Assembly (NCBI RefSeq): GCF_003206715.1
Contig: NZ_PZJU01000020.1
Coordinates: forward strand, 1-37,410
Reading direction: 5' to 3'
Source of the DNA: Salinicola peritrichatus
GTDB taxonomy: Bacteria > Pseudomonadota > Gammaproteobacteria > Pseudomonadales > Halomonadaceae
DNA: 37,410 nucleotides
The position numbers and the translations under genes were made by a program. Positions 1 to 8,482 of this stretch are shown one piece after another. Numbering within the stretch: position 1 is the stretch's first letter; every line of letters begins with the position of its first letter. The notes under the pieces are model-generated. The model searched no databases. It had not been told where the DNA came from and worked only from the letters and a program-made list of their open reading frames with translations.

Positions 1-1
1 G

Positions 2-386
2 ACAAAGCGTAGCGAACTCGGCGGCACCTTCTATCCGCCGACGGTGATCGGAAATGCCAATGCCAAGATGATGGTCACTCACGAGGAGACTTTCGGGCCT
101 GTGGCCGCTTGTTATCGGTTCAGCAGCGAAGAGGAAGTCCTTAGTATGGCCAATGAGTCAGATTATGGGCTGTCGGCATATTTTTATTCACGCGATATTG
201 GCCGAGTCTGGCGAGTTGCCGAGGAGCTGGAAGCTGGAAGCTGGGATCATAGGCATTAATGAAGGGGCCATCTCAACCGAAGTGGCACCTTTCGGTGGAA
301 TTAAGGAGTCCGGTATCGGCCGGGAAGGATCTCATTATGGTATCGATGACTATGTCGAAATCAAATATATGCTAATGGGTAAGTGA
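2..386 (+). pseudogene. gabD: Aldehyde dehydrogenase (GabD-like), C-terminal part, frameshifted
   Basis: This is the C-terminal quarter of an NAD(P)-dependent aldehyde dehydrogenase; the gene starts before the window. The reading frame from base 2 carries the conserved EETFGPV segment and then the block [20 protein letters not shown], which closely resembles succinate-semialdehyde dehydrogenase. The frame is then lost and the correct continuation ([19 protein letters not shown], then [11 protein letters not shown]) lies one frame over, ending at 386. The cause is visible: the 7-mer ctggaag occurs twice in tandem at 227-233 and 234-240, where one copy restores the frame. GabD oxidises succinate semialdehyde to succinate in the cytosol. 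As written, the protein would end at base 259 and lose about 45 C-terminal residues that normally help form the oligomer and active-site wall. A sequencing error is the alternative explanation. Confidence 0.85.
227..240 (+). repeat. 7-bp tandem duplication that shifts the reading frame
   Basis: Two adjacent copies of ctggaag (227-233 and 234-240) are followed by ctggg. Removing one copy joins the two frames of the aldehyde dehydrogenase without loss of any conserved residue. It looks like a replication-slippage duplication. Confidence 0.8.
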
Positions 387-571
387 TAGCTCGAAGTATA
401 TGCCAAGTCAGGGTTAACGCCTGCGTGTATGCTTTCGGAAGCATTGGGTGATTGGATTAACCATTGTTAATGGAGGGTCCATGGTTTAATACCAACAACA
501 ACGTGCCTTGATCACGTGAAGTGGCGCTCTTCCGAGTTTGCTATAGCCTGTGCAGCTCAGAGAGGTGGTAA

Positions 572-1537
572 TCAAGTAGGCTCTGGCGACGTGGCAGGCC
601 AGGCGCCCATCTTGTCTTCATGCGACATGCATGTAATCGGATTTTTTTTTGTTATTTCTCTGCATGAATTTATAAATTCAGGAACAAGAAGGTTGTTGTT
701 ATCCTGTCTCCAAGCTACTGAAAGGCATGACGGGGAGATGCCGAATACAGGAATGAATGAAAGCCCTGGCCTGTTATAGTATCGTTGGGTTGATTCTGGG
801 GTGAAGGCTACACCGTAGCCACTCAATATGGCTTCAAAACATTCATCAACTGTTTTTACTTCTGCGCCGATGCGCACAGGAAAACCTTTTCGATCTTTTA
901 TAGCCAGCCAAAAATTTCTCCATACCTCAGGAGACTGCCTTGCAACAAAGGGCTCTTGAAAAAGTCCATCAATGCTGATGCTATCATGCTTTGACAGGTA
1001 GGACTCTTCAGGTGTTACCAGCAGCCTTTTCTCAATAAAAAGAGTTTCAAGCTGTATATCTAATGATGTAGGTATTGGTGGCCTTACAAAAGCAACATCT
1101 GTTTTTTTATCATTTAGTCCGGCCGTAGGATCGCTGAAATCAAAAGATTTCATCTGGATCTCTGCGTGAGGGAAAAGAGTGCTGAAATGCTTTAGTATCT
1201 TAGGTGTAAGTTCTGCAGCAGCGTTCGCTTGAAAACCAACTACTATTTTAGCTCCGGCTTCCTCTGATGAAGCTAGCGTTAATGATATTGCTCGGTCTGC
1301 GGCTGATAAAATCGAAATACATTCCTGGTAAAAAACCTTTCCAGGTTTTGTAAGATTCGCGCTACGCTTTGTTCTTTCGAATAGGGCTACACCTAAGCTG
1401 CTCTCCAGCTTTTTTATCTGAATGCTAAGCGATGGTTGTGATATACATAGCCTATCTGCAGCTCGGCTAAAATGAAGCTCTTCAGCCACTGCCACAAAAT
1501 ACCTCATGGCCCTCAAGTCTATGTTTCTGTTCGTCAT
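572..1537 (-). CDS. LysR-family transcriptional regulator
   Basis: A 321-residue protein with the classic LysR layout. The N-terminal winged helix-turn-helix is at about residues 8-65 and includes RYFVAVAEELHFSRAADRL and ISQPSLSIQIKKLE, followed by LGVALFER. A linker helix and a two-lobed effector-binding domain fill about residues 90-300. The N-terminal wording resembles the BenM/CatM branch that controls aromatic or organic-acid catabolism, but the effector cannot be read from sequence. It faces the broken gabD-like gene tail-to-tail, so it is not in its operon. The ribosome-binding site before the chosen ATG is weak; the start fits the usual distance to the RYF motif. An IS481 insertion lies about 190 bp upstream and could have changed its promoter or separated it from a target gene. 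Confidence 0.85.
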   Translation of the reverse strand: MTNRNIDLRAMRYFVAVAEELHFSRAADRLCISQPSLSIQIKKLESSLGVALFERTKRSANLTKPGKVFYQECISILSAADRAISLTLASSEEAGAKIVVGFQANAAAELTPKILKHFSTLFPHAEIQMKSFDFSDPTAGLNDKKTDVAFVRPPIPTSLDIQLETLFIEKRLLVTPEESYLSKHDSISIDGLFQEPFVARQSPEVWRNFWLAIKDRKGFPVRIGAEVKTVDECFEAILSGYGVAFTPESTQRYYNRPGLSFIPVFGISPSCLSVAWRQDNNNLLVPEFINSCREITKKNPITCMSHEDKMGAWPATSPEPT

Positions 1538-1727
1538 GTTATTTTGTCACTTATAAAATATGATGCGGGACCCATCGACTGTGACACCTGACAAGCTACT
1601 AAACCTTAACCCGCGTAATTCACCCGGGGGATGCTCTGAGAACAAGATGGCGCAGGGTTTTCTCTTCTAGAGTCAAGGTGTTCCTGACAGAAATATTTCA
1701 AAAGGATTACTCACCATAGGCTAGAGC
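1538..1727. other. Non-coding stretch between LysR gene and IS481
   Basis: No gene is seen. The stretch should contain the LysR promoter on the minus strand; an AT-rich patch with TATTTTATAAG lies just upstream of its start. A GC-rich block near 1605-1640 looks unlike its surroundings and could be the end of an older mobile element, but I cannot name it. Confidence 0.3.
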
Positions 1728-2717
1728 CTAGTTGTCGGGTCCCGTGTGATTAACTATCCGCTTGGTAAATAAGTCAGGCCGTTTAGTCTGCCATTCTTTC
1801 ATCATCGCAATAGGCGATTGATGGTGCAGTGCCTTCTGCGGGATGTGGTGATTGTACAGCCAAGTGTAGCGTTTCAGCGTCTGTTCCAGGTCCTCGCCTG
1901 AGGCATAGTGCCGAGTCGCCAGCACGTCGCTGATGCGGCCGTTGAAGCGCTCCACCATGCCGTTCGTTTGCGGCTTTCCCGGCTTGATCAGGCGGTGTTC
2001 AATGTCATGTGCCTGGCACTCCTGGTCAAATGGATGCCGGCCGCTGGGCTTGCGCTCACCTGCACGTGTGAAGCGATCGGTAAAGGATTTGCCGTTGTCA
2101 GTCAGCACCGTCTGGATCTTGAAGGGCGCCTTCTCTTCCACCTGCTTCATGAACGCGCGAGCATCCTTCGCGGACTGACTGCTTCGGATCTCCAGATACA
2201 CCCAACGCGTGGCGCGATCGATGGCGACGTACAGGTAGCGTTTTTGCTCCTCATCGGGCATCTGAGGCAGGTGCTTGATGTCGATGTGCACATACCCCGG
2301 TTCGTAGTCTTTGAAGGGCTTGTGCCTCGGCTTCTCGTCATCTCCGACGTCCTGCCGAGCCAGTTCCGCTAGTGTCGGCACGTCGCGCCGCTGGAGCATG
2401 CGATGCAGGCCGGAGCGAGACAACCGGGAGTTCAGGAACTCACGCGCCACGACGAGGAGATCATCCAGACCGAGGCGAAGGAATTCGCGCGCTGCGATCA
2501 GCACCTCCTCCTGCTCGGGCGTGAGCGTGGCCAGCAGGTTGTGACGCGTGTGCGATCGATCATGGACATCGTCACGGTACCGCCAGCGCCGTATGGTCGT
2601 GGTGGCGACACCATACTGGCGGGCCAGCTTGCTATCCGTGATGCTGGAGGGCGCTGCCTGGATCTCGGCACGGATCTTCGGTGTCGTGGTCGCTTGTTTA
2701 TGCAGCTTGATGTCCAT
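1728..2717 (-). CDS. IS481-family transposase
   Basis: A 329-residue DDE transposase. Residues about 15-55 form a helix-turn-helix (DSKLARQYGVATTTIRRW), and the rve integrase core follows from about residue 130. The catalytic triad is visible as D in YVHIDIKHLP, D in VLTDNGKSF and E in GMVERFNGRI. It cuts and joins the ends of its own element. The frame reads through the left inverted repeat, and the TAG stop lies at 1728-1730, just outside the repeat, in what appears to be target DNA. The length is normal and no frameshift is seen, so the enzyme may be active. Confidence 0.92.
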   Translation of the reverse strand: MDIKLHKQATTTPKIRAEIQAAPSSITDSKLARQYGVATTTIRRWRYRDDVHDRSHTRHNLLATLTPEQEEVLIAAREFLRLGLDDLLVVAREFLNSRLSRSGLHRMLQRRDVPTLAELARQDVGDDEKPRHKPFKDYEPGYVHIDIKHLPQMPDEEQKRYLYVAIDRATRWVYLEIRSSQSAKDARAFMKQVEEKAPFKIQTVLTDNGKSFTDRFTRAGERKPSGRHPFDQECQAHDIEHRLIKPGKPQTNGMVERFNGRISDVLATRHYASGEDLEQTLKRYTWLYNHHIPQKALHHQSPIAMMKEWQTKRPDLFTKRIVNHTGPDN

Positions 2718-2808
2718 GAACTTGCTCCCGGATGAATTGCTGAAGAAGCTCCCTCGCTGCTAGCAGAGGATAACTTCTATAGGCGATCTGATCATCCGGG
2801 ACCCTACA
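1733..2808 (-). mobile_element. IS481-family insertion sequence
   Basis: The element is bounded by imperfect inverted repeats: tgtcgggtcccgtgtgatta at 1733-1752 and, on the other strand, tgtagggtcccggatgatca at 2789-2808 (16 of 20 identical). The flanks are ctagt (1728-1732) and ccagt (2809-2813), a near match that could be a decayed 5-bp target duplication. CTAG-type targets are known for this family. One full-length transposase fills the element. It sits about 80 bp from the decayed IS701-like element. Confidence 0.8.
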
Positions 2809-2894
2809 CCAGTCATTTGGACATCTCCTTGCAATGGCTCTGTCCGCGTCGAGATGGGTGATCTTGCCCAGCAATCATGGACACCAATCTACTA

Positions 2895-3971
2895 CTATAG
2901 TCGTAAATAATCGCAGAGCGACATGGCCCCAGTTGTGATTTGCCCTCCTGGAAACAGCGCTCGATGTTCCTCCGTGCCCCGGCGGCCAGTACCAGGCCCT
3001 CAAGTGACGTGCCATTGGGAGCGAAAGTGAAGTACGCCGTCATCTCCTGCGTACCATTCAAGGAGCGCCGTACGTACCAGCATTCCGCGCTGCCACCCGT
3101 CGAACGGTCCCGGATTGATGGCCAGAAACACCCAGTCAGACAGCCGAGGCCCCTGGCTCCCGGCGCCTGCGCTGAGCCGGGCCCAACCGAACTCGGTATT
3201 CGCCTGCAGCGTCGCTAGCAGATAACCGACCTTGCGTTGCTTCAATCCCAGCCACACATGGGTCTTGCGGTTGACCGCCATCACATATCCCTGGCCGCGC
3301 TCCTCCAGGGCCCAGCGTAGCTGGAAGGACTCGCCATAAACGGCGTCGCCTGTCACCCAGCGGGCCGTGACGCCACTGTCCAGCGCGCGTACCAGCATGT
3401 CCCGGGCCAGTTCCGTCTTGGGCTTGTGCCCCACCGCTTCAGGGATACCCGCCTGACGGCAGCGTCCGCGATCCTCCGCCCAGTCCCGAGGAAGGAACAG
3501 GGCGCGATCGATCAGGCCCTGCCCCCAGCAACTGGCATAACCGAGAAACACGCCGATCTGACAGTTTTCGATCCGGCCGGCTGTTCCGCTGTACTGGCGT
3601 TTGACGCCTGCCGAATGCCGACCCTTCTTGAGGAATCCCGTCTCATCGACCACCAGCACCCCATCGTCATCGCGCAAGGCCTGGTAGACACGTTGTCGCA
3701 CCGCATCGCGGGCCCCGTCTTCATCCCTGCGGGCGCGGTTGATCAGGTGCTGGAAGCCGTAGGGGCGTGTATCGCCCTGGTGCTCGGCCAGTTGCCAGCT
3801 GTTGCGTCGTGTGACCTCGCCCAGCAGGCCTCGCAGGTAGGCACCCAGGTGCTCGCGGGCCTCAGCACGCTTGACGTAACGGCCCAGTTCTACCACCCAA
3901 GAGGCGAGTTCTGATTCCCAGGCATGGGCTTGCTCACGCAGACGTTCAGGGGTCAGGAGGTCGTTCAGCAT
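2895..3971 (-). pseudogene. IS701-like transposase, frameshifted and 3'-truncated
   Basis: The N-terminal part (start ATG at 3971, MLNDLLTPERL) reads as an IS701-type DDE transposase, with VLVVDETGFLKKG supplying the first Asp and RWVTGDAVYGES the second. At about 3092-3098 the frame is lost: the first frame runs on as a nonsense tail to 3000, while the true continuation (CWYVRRSLNG, then TAYFTFAPNGTSLEGLV and an IERCFQ motif with the presumed catalytic Glu) is in another frame. A gain of one C or loss of a GC pair in the gcgcgg run would explain it. After IERCFQEGKSQLGP the protein hits the end of the element, with no room for the usual 60-90 C-terminal residues, so an internal deletion is also likely. 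The element is not expected to move on its own. Confidence 0.75.
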
Positions 3972-4030
3972 GACACACCTCGTTCGGAAACAGGCGTTCA
4001 ACGAAGTATAGTCTTTATCTCCAACTGTAG
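2895..4030 (-). mobile_element. Decayed IS701-like insertion sequence
   Basis: The ends are related inverted repeats: ctatagtcgtaaataa at 2895-2910 and, read on the other strand from 4030, ctacagttggagataa. Both are flanked by the same 5 bp, tacta, at 2890-2894 and 4031-4035. The enclosed transposase is frameshifted and appears to lack its C-terminal region. The family is assigned from the transposase; a 5-bp rather than 4-bp duplication is slightly unusual for IS701, so the exact boundary may be off by a base or so. Confidence 0.65.
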
Positions 4031-4180
4031 TACTAAGGCGGCATCGACAGCTTACGGCTGAAGATGACGATGATCATGTACAGTAGAACTGACCGCATAC
4101 CAAGAGGAATCGGTAGTAAAGGATAGCCTCCCGGCGCTCGTCGGGGCACTTCACCAGAACCTCGTCGCGCCCCACATCGT

Positions 4181-4294
4181 TCAGAGTCTAACAGCTGCTG
4201 AGGCTCCATCTAGCTTGGCAGTGGGGATTGGCTCAATGTTAGTCGGCTCGCCGAAATTTACCTTCGAGTCACTTTCTACAATTGAGTAAGGCAT
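4181..4294 (-). CDS. Small 37-residue reading frame downstream of the hydrolase
   Basis: An ATG 10 bp after the hydrolase stop opens a 37-residue frame (MPYSIVESDSKVNFGEPTN at its start) ending at 4181. The spacing suggests it could be translated after the hydrolase, but the Shine-Dalgarno sequence is weak and I do not recognise the protein. Immediately downstream another frame on the same strand encodes DEVLVKCPDERREAILYYR before a stop, so this may be the frameshifted remnant of a larger gene cut by the IS701-like element. Confidence 0.25.
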   Translation of the reverse strand: MPYSIVESDSKVNFGEPTNIEPIPTAKLDGASAAVRL

Positions 4295-4303
4295 TTCTCA
4301 AAG

Positions 4304-4741
4304 TCATGGCGTACATAACAGGGAAAAATGCCATATCAGCTCTTGCTTGAAAGCACGCACTTTATGCCCCAGCTCTGCAATGGCCCTTGCTGCATCACGC
4401 GCCCCCCTCTCGCCTACAAAAAATAGATGGTTGCCTGATGTCTGAGCACAGAGCCGTTGTGGCATGCTGCACGTAAGATCAATGACTCTGTACCACTGAG
4501 TGTCATTTAGCCTATGGATATCGGCTCCATCTTTGCTCAGAAAGCCGTGTAGTATCGTATTGGTTTTCAAAAACTTCCAGTTAGCGTGATCAGCACTCAC
4601 CTGATTAAAGTCAATCATAGAATTATCCAAAATAGAAGCGAGGGCCGGGAAGCTGTCAAAATGGAAGGGCTTAGTATCCTTGATGCCTTCGAGTTGACCC
4701 TCTAAGACAGCATCTTCATGATGGTACTGGGCGGATGCAGG
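4304..4741 (-). pseudogene. Alpha/beta hydrolase, C-terminal fragment (split by IS30)
   Basis: This is the 3' part of the gene whose 5' part lies at 5819-6547. The fragment contains TSGNHLFFVGERGARDAA, where the His in GNH is a good candidate for the catalytic His of an alpha/beta hydrolase, followed by a C-terminal helix. Joining the sides of the IS30 element gives a continuous frame (LGRK then PASAQYHHEDAVLEG). On its own the fragment lacks the nucleophile and should be inactive. An internal start within the IS30 end could express it, but without function. Confidence 0.75.
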
Positions 4742-5818
4742 TTCTGAGTGCAACACCGTCAATGTGTCGATGACGGAGCCTCATGGTACTGACCCATCAG
4801 CTCGCTCATCATTTCAATGGGACATTTGAAGTCGAAGCGCTTCCGCGGGCGCATGTTGAGTTCAAGCGCGATCTCATCCAGTTCTTGCTGGCTGTAAACC
4901 GAGAGATCCGTCCCCTTGGGCAAGTACTGCCGTATCAGGCCATTGATATTTTCATTGGCGCCTCGTTGCCACGGGCTATGCGGGTCACAGAAATAGATGG
5001 CAACACCGGTATTCTGGGTAATCTGGGCGTGCTGCGTCATCTCACGCCCTTGGTCATACGTCATGCTCTTCCGTGCCGCCAACGGCATGCGGTTCAGTGC
5101 AGCGCTAAAGCCTTCCACGGCAGCGGTGGCGGTTGCATCGTTCATCTTCGCCAGAATCAGGTAACCGCTTTTCAGCTCGACGAGGGTGCCGACAGCCGAT
5201 GCATTGCCCTTGCCTTTGATCAGGTCGCCTTCCCAGTGCCCAGGGAATTCGCGTTTTTCCACCTCAGGAGGACGGAGGTGAATGCTGACCATATCAGGGA
5301 TCTGGTTGCGCCGGTCGACTTGCCCACGCCGCGGCTTGCGAGTCGCTTTGCCTTGCCGCAAGCAGTGGATCAGCTCTTTTCGTAGCTCGCCGACGGGCAA
5401 CGCATAGATAGCGCTGTAGATCGTTTCACGGCAGACGTAGGCGTCTCGGAGGTCAGGGATCGTCATATGCTTGAGCTTGCCGCTGATCTGCTCGGGGGAC
5501 AAGCGCTGATGCAGCATGTGCTGAATCAAAGCGAACCGTTGGCTTCCAGGAAGCAGCTTGCGCCTCGGGCGACAGACTGCCCGGCGGTCCTGGCGACGCT
5601 GTTGCGCGTGTGGCACACGATATCTGCCATCGGATGACCCATTGCGACGTATCTCTCGACTGATCGTCGACGGAGACCGCTCGAGCAGAGCCGCCACCTT
5701 CCTGATGCTCAAGCCTTGCGCGAGGCTGGCCTGGATCGTCGCACGTTCTTCGATGCAGAGTTCAGAATATGACATGGGTACAACACCTTACCGATTCGGT
5801 CAGGTGTTGCACTCAGAA
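4742..5818 (-). mobile_element. IS30-family insertion sequence
   Basis: The ends are identical 16-bp inverted repeats: ttctgagtgcaacacc at 4742-4757 and its reverse complement at 5803-5818. One intact IS30 transposase lies inside. Removing 4742-5818 restores one hydrolase frame; a 2-bp AA duplication is also compatible, because the repeat edge and target share bases. Confidence 0.9.
4759..5775 (-). CDS. IS30-family transposase
   Basis: A 338-residue transposase. The N-terminal helix-turn-helix includes IRKVAALLERSPSTISREI, typical of IS30. The DDE core shows D in HWEGDLIKGKG, D in MTYDQGREM and E in RGANENINGLIRQYLPKG, with the expected spacing. The ATG at 5775 gives the canonical N-terminus (SYSELCIEERATI). 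The frame is intact and fills the element, so it is probably functional. It is transcribed in the same direction as the hydrolase it interrupts. Confidence 0.93.
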   Translation of the reverse strand: MSYSELCIEERATIQASLAQGLSIRKVAALLERSPSTISREIRRNGSSDGRYRVPHAQQRRQDRRAVCRPRRKLLPGSQRFALIQHMLHQRLSPEQISGKLKHMTIPDLRDAYVCRETIYSAIYALPVGELRKELIHCLRQGKATRKPRRGQVDRRNQIPDMVSIHLRPPEVEKREFPGHWEGDLIKGKGNASAVGTLVELKSGYLILAKMNDATATAAVEGFSAALNRMPLAARKSMTYDQGREMTQHAQITQNTGVAIYFCDPHSPWQRGANENINGLIRQYLPKGTDLSVYSQQELDEIALELNMRPRKRFDFKCPIEMMSELMGQYHEAPSSTH

Positions 5819-6547
5819 TTTGCGGCCAAGCTGTTTGTAGCCATTTAGGTTGATGGGCATATCACTGGTATATTCCTTCATGAAAATTCCTTCAGGAATA
5901 ATGTTATGACCTTCTTTTGTTGTATTCTTGGCCAGCTGATCAATCCGGACAGTACGCTCCTCGCGTCGGTCAGCGTACCCACTGTTGGGTATGGTGCGAT
6001 CTAGGTCGGTAATCCCGGGAATGGAAGGATTTTCCAGCAGGGAGAGAAAGAAGTCCAGGTGCACGCCGCGCTGATGGGTAGCGGCTTCCTGAACTGATTG
6101 GGCGGTTCTACCTCCCATGGACCATCCTACCAGGATGACATGATTGCTCAGTTGCTGCTCAGCAATAATTTCACGTGTAATCTTCATGATCTGCACCCCC
6201 CATTCTTGGATAGTTAAATCCGTATGGGAGGACTCAAAGGCCTTGCTGGCTGTGCCGAGCGGGTAAGAGATGGCGAGAAAGTTGTAGCCTTGCTGATTAA
6301 GCCAAAAGGCTAGGAAGTCCTGCGGCTTACTGCCACGATGTCCCCCGTAGGCAATTCTGGCCATATAGTTGGTGCCGGGAATAAAGACAAGCAAGGGCTT
6401 CTTGGGGTCTCCCTTGATAAACCGAATTACCGCGGGGCGTCCAGAAACATTGACGCGACGCTCGCCGTTATATAGTGCTCCGGTTTCGTGCGGTGACGAG
6501 AACGAAGTTTTTGGGCAATTATTGGCATGAAAAAACGATACTTTCAT
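5819..6547 (-). pseudogene. Alpha/beta hydrolase, N-terminal fragment (split by IS30)
   Basis: The fragment encodes about 243 residues ending at the IS30 edge (LNGYKQLGRK). It has the alpha/beta hydrolase core: PLLVFIPGTNYMARI supplies the oxyanion-hole strand and VGWSMGGRTAQ the nucleophile elbow with the catalytic Ser. Together with the fragment at 4304-4741 the intact protein would be about 388 residues. It is the last gene of the TRAP/aldolase operon, 34 bp after dctM, so it probably hydrolysed an ester, lactone or thioester in that pathway. The specific substrate is unknown. No signal peptide is seen, so it would be cytoplasmic. Confidence 0.8.
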
Positions 6548-6581
6548 AATTTCACAATCCTTTTAGGCCAATAGCCTTCGT

Positions 6582-7853
6582 TCATGAAAAAACGTGAGGA
6601 ATAAAAAGTGCCAAGGGGGGGATGAACAGCACCAGCGCGTAAGCCAGAATCATCACGGCCAAGACGTGCAGCACATCAGGAAAGGTATCCTCGATCTGGA
6701 TGCCGCTGATTTTAGCCGAGGTGAACAGTCCGACAGCCAAAGGCGGCGTGACTCCCCCGATCGCCAAATTCATCATCATCAATACGCCGAAGTGAATGGG
6801 ATCAAGACCAAGGCTTATTGCGATAGGTGTAAGGATGGGCGTCATGATGATAATGGTGGCAATGGTTTCCATGAACGTGCCCATAATCAGCAGAAGCAGG
6901 CTGATGAGGACAAGCTGTAGCGCTACGCTTTGTGTAAGGGTGGTCAACAGGTTGGCGAGCGTGTCTGGGATCTGTTCTATTGTCATGATCCAGCCGAAGG
7001 GGCTGGCAGCGGCGATGATAAAAAGAATGACGGCGCTGGTCACGGCGGAGCGGTTGACGGACAACATCAGACGCTTGAGATTAATTTCGCGATAGACAAA
7101 GAAGGCAAGCACGAAGGCATAAACCACTGCCACAACAGCTGACTCGGTAGGCGTAAAAATGCCTGTCATCACACCGCCGAGGATGATAATCGGCAACAGC
7201 AGCGGGAGGATCGCCTGTTTGCCCGCTAGGGCCAGCTCATGAAGATCAAACTTTCCTGCATCCCCACCATATTGCCGCTTCTTTGAGATATAGACTCCAT
7301 AAACGATAAGCAGCACAGCAGTGATCAGACCGGGAATAATGCCCGCTAGAAACAGACCGCCGATCGAGACCCCGGCGCTTACCCCGAAGACAACCATGGC
7401 CATGCTAGGGGGGATGACCATCCCCAACACCCCGGCACCGGCGACCAGAGAGGCGGAAAAGCCCCTGCCATAGCCCTTGCGGATCATCTCAGGCTGGACA
7501 ATCGATCCGACTGCCGCGACTGTCGCCACGCCTGAGCCTGAAATGGCACCAAAAAACGCTGAGGCCGCGACGGCAACCCCGGCCAACCCGCCGCGCATAA
7601 AGCCAAAAAGCGCATTGGCAAGTCGCATAAGCCGGGGCGTCGTGCCGTATTGCATCAATTCGCCTGCCAGCATGAAAAAAGGCAGCGCAAGGAGGGGAAA
7701 GGAATCGACACCCGAAATCATTTTCAGGGCCACAATATTGGAGGCGATGGGTCCGCCATCAATGAACATGAACAGCAAACAGGCAATGCCAATGGCAAAC
7801 CCTACCGGCATGCCTATGATGAGAAGAATTCCCAACAATAAAAATAGCAGCAT
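6582..7853 (-). CDS. dctM: TRAP transporter large membrane subunit DctM
   Basis: A 423-residue, very hydrophobic protein with about 12-13 membrane segments, the usual size for DctM. It is the ion-coupled translocation channel of a tripartite periplasmic transporter, using the sodium gradient. Typical family segments are visible: PLLALPFFMLAGELM near the N-terminus, SGSGVATVAAVG, GMVIPPSMAMVVFG, FTPTESAVVAVVYA, and GGVTPPLAVGLF near the C-terminus. A strong ribosome-binding site (GAGGAAGG) lies 6 bp before the ATG. It follows dctQ by 44 bp and precedes the split hydrolase. Confidence 0.95.
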   Translation of the reverse strand: MLLFLLLGILLIIGMPVGFAIGIACLLFMFIDGGPIASNIVALKMISGVDSFPLLALPFFMLAGELMQYGTTPRLMRLANALFGFMRGGLAGVAVAASAFFGAISGSGVATVAAVGSIVQPEMIRKGYGRGFSASLVAGAGVLGMVIPPSMAMVVFGVSAGVSIGGLFLAGIIPGLITAVLLIVYGVYISKKRQYGGDAGKFDLHELALAGKQAILPLLLPIIILGGVMTGIFTPTESAVVAVVYAFVLAFFVYREINLKRLMLSVNRSAVTSAVILFIIAAASPFGWIMTIEQIPDTLANLLTTLTQSVALQLVLISLLLLIMGTFMETIATIIIMTPILTPIAISLGLDPIHFGVLMMMNLAIGGVTPPLAVGLFTSAKISGIQIEDTFPDVLHVLAVMILAYALVLFIPPLALFIPHVFS

Positions 7854-7897
7854 GGCGCACCTTCCTCACAAGGATTTTAAGCTTACTGGGACAATGT

Positions 7898-8380
7898 TTA
7901 TTCGGCAGGGAATGGCTGATTACGCAGGAGGCGATAGGTATCGATCAATAGATAAACAGACATCAAAACACCCGAGACAGGGAGAATAAGATGCATCAGG
8001 CCCATGGGGATGCGCATGGCCGGACTTAGCGTACCCATCGTGTAGCTTAACGCGGCTACCACGTAGTAAGAGATGCACGACAAAAATAGGATGCACAGCA
8101 CGTTGTTGAAGATAAAAACACCTTTTTTTACTCCTTGCGGAAGGCGATTGATAAAGAAGTCGATCTTCGTATGCGCACCCTCCACGACCCCCATCGATGC
8201 GCCTAGAAAGGCAATCCAGACCATAGCATAGCGGGCGAACTCCTCCGCCCAGAACACCGAAGTGCCAAAGAGATAGCGCATGACCACCTGACCAAAAACG
8301 GCGATGACCATTGCAATAAAGAGCAAGAAGGTCAGATGCTTGACCGCGTGGTCAATCCCTTTTACTAGTGTGTTCAGCAT
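7898..8380 (-). CDS. dctQ: TRAP transporter small membrane subunit DctQ
   Basis: A 160-residue protein with four predicted membrane segments and the family motif FWAEEFARYAMVWIAFLGASMG. With DctM it forms the membrane complex; DctQ supports docking of the substrate-loaded binding protein. The length is normal. An AACGGGGTACGCC stretch before the ATG is a modest ribosome-binding site. The gene is separated from its binding protein gene by the Ldh2-type dehydrogenase, an order that suggests the enzyme acts directly on the imported compound. Confidence 0.92.
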   Translation of the reverse strand: MLNTLVKGIDHAVKHLTFLLFIAMVIAVFGQVVMRYLFGTSVFWAEEFARYAMVWIAFLGASMGVVEGAHTKIDFFINRLPQGVKKGVFIFNNVLCILFLSCISYYVVAALSYTMGTLSPAMRIPMGLMHLILPVSGVLMSVYLLIDTYRLLRNQPFPAE

Positions 8381-8482
8381 ATGGCGTACCCCGTTGTGTC
8401 TCGTTTTATTTAAATTTTCGCTTGGGGAAGATATAGGCCATCACGTACCGGCAATGAATGCCGGCACGTAATCACAGGCACC

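Noticed and set aside
435-450. Hairpin atgctt-tcgg-aagcat after the aldehyde dehydrogenase
   Set aside because: The 6-bp stem lacks a T-run on either strand, so it was not called as a terminator.
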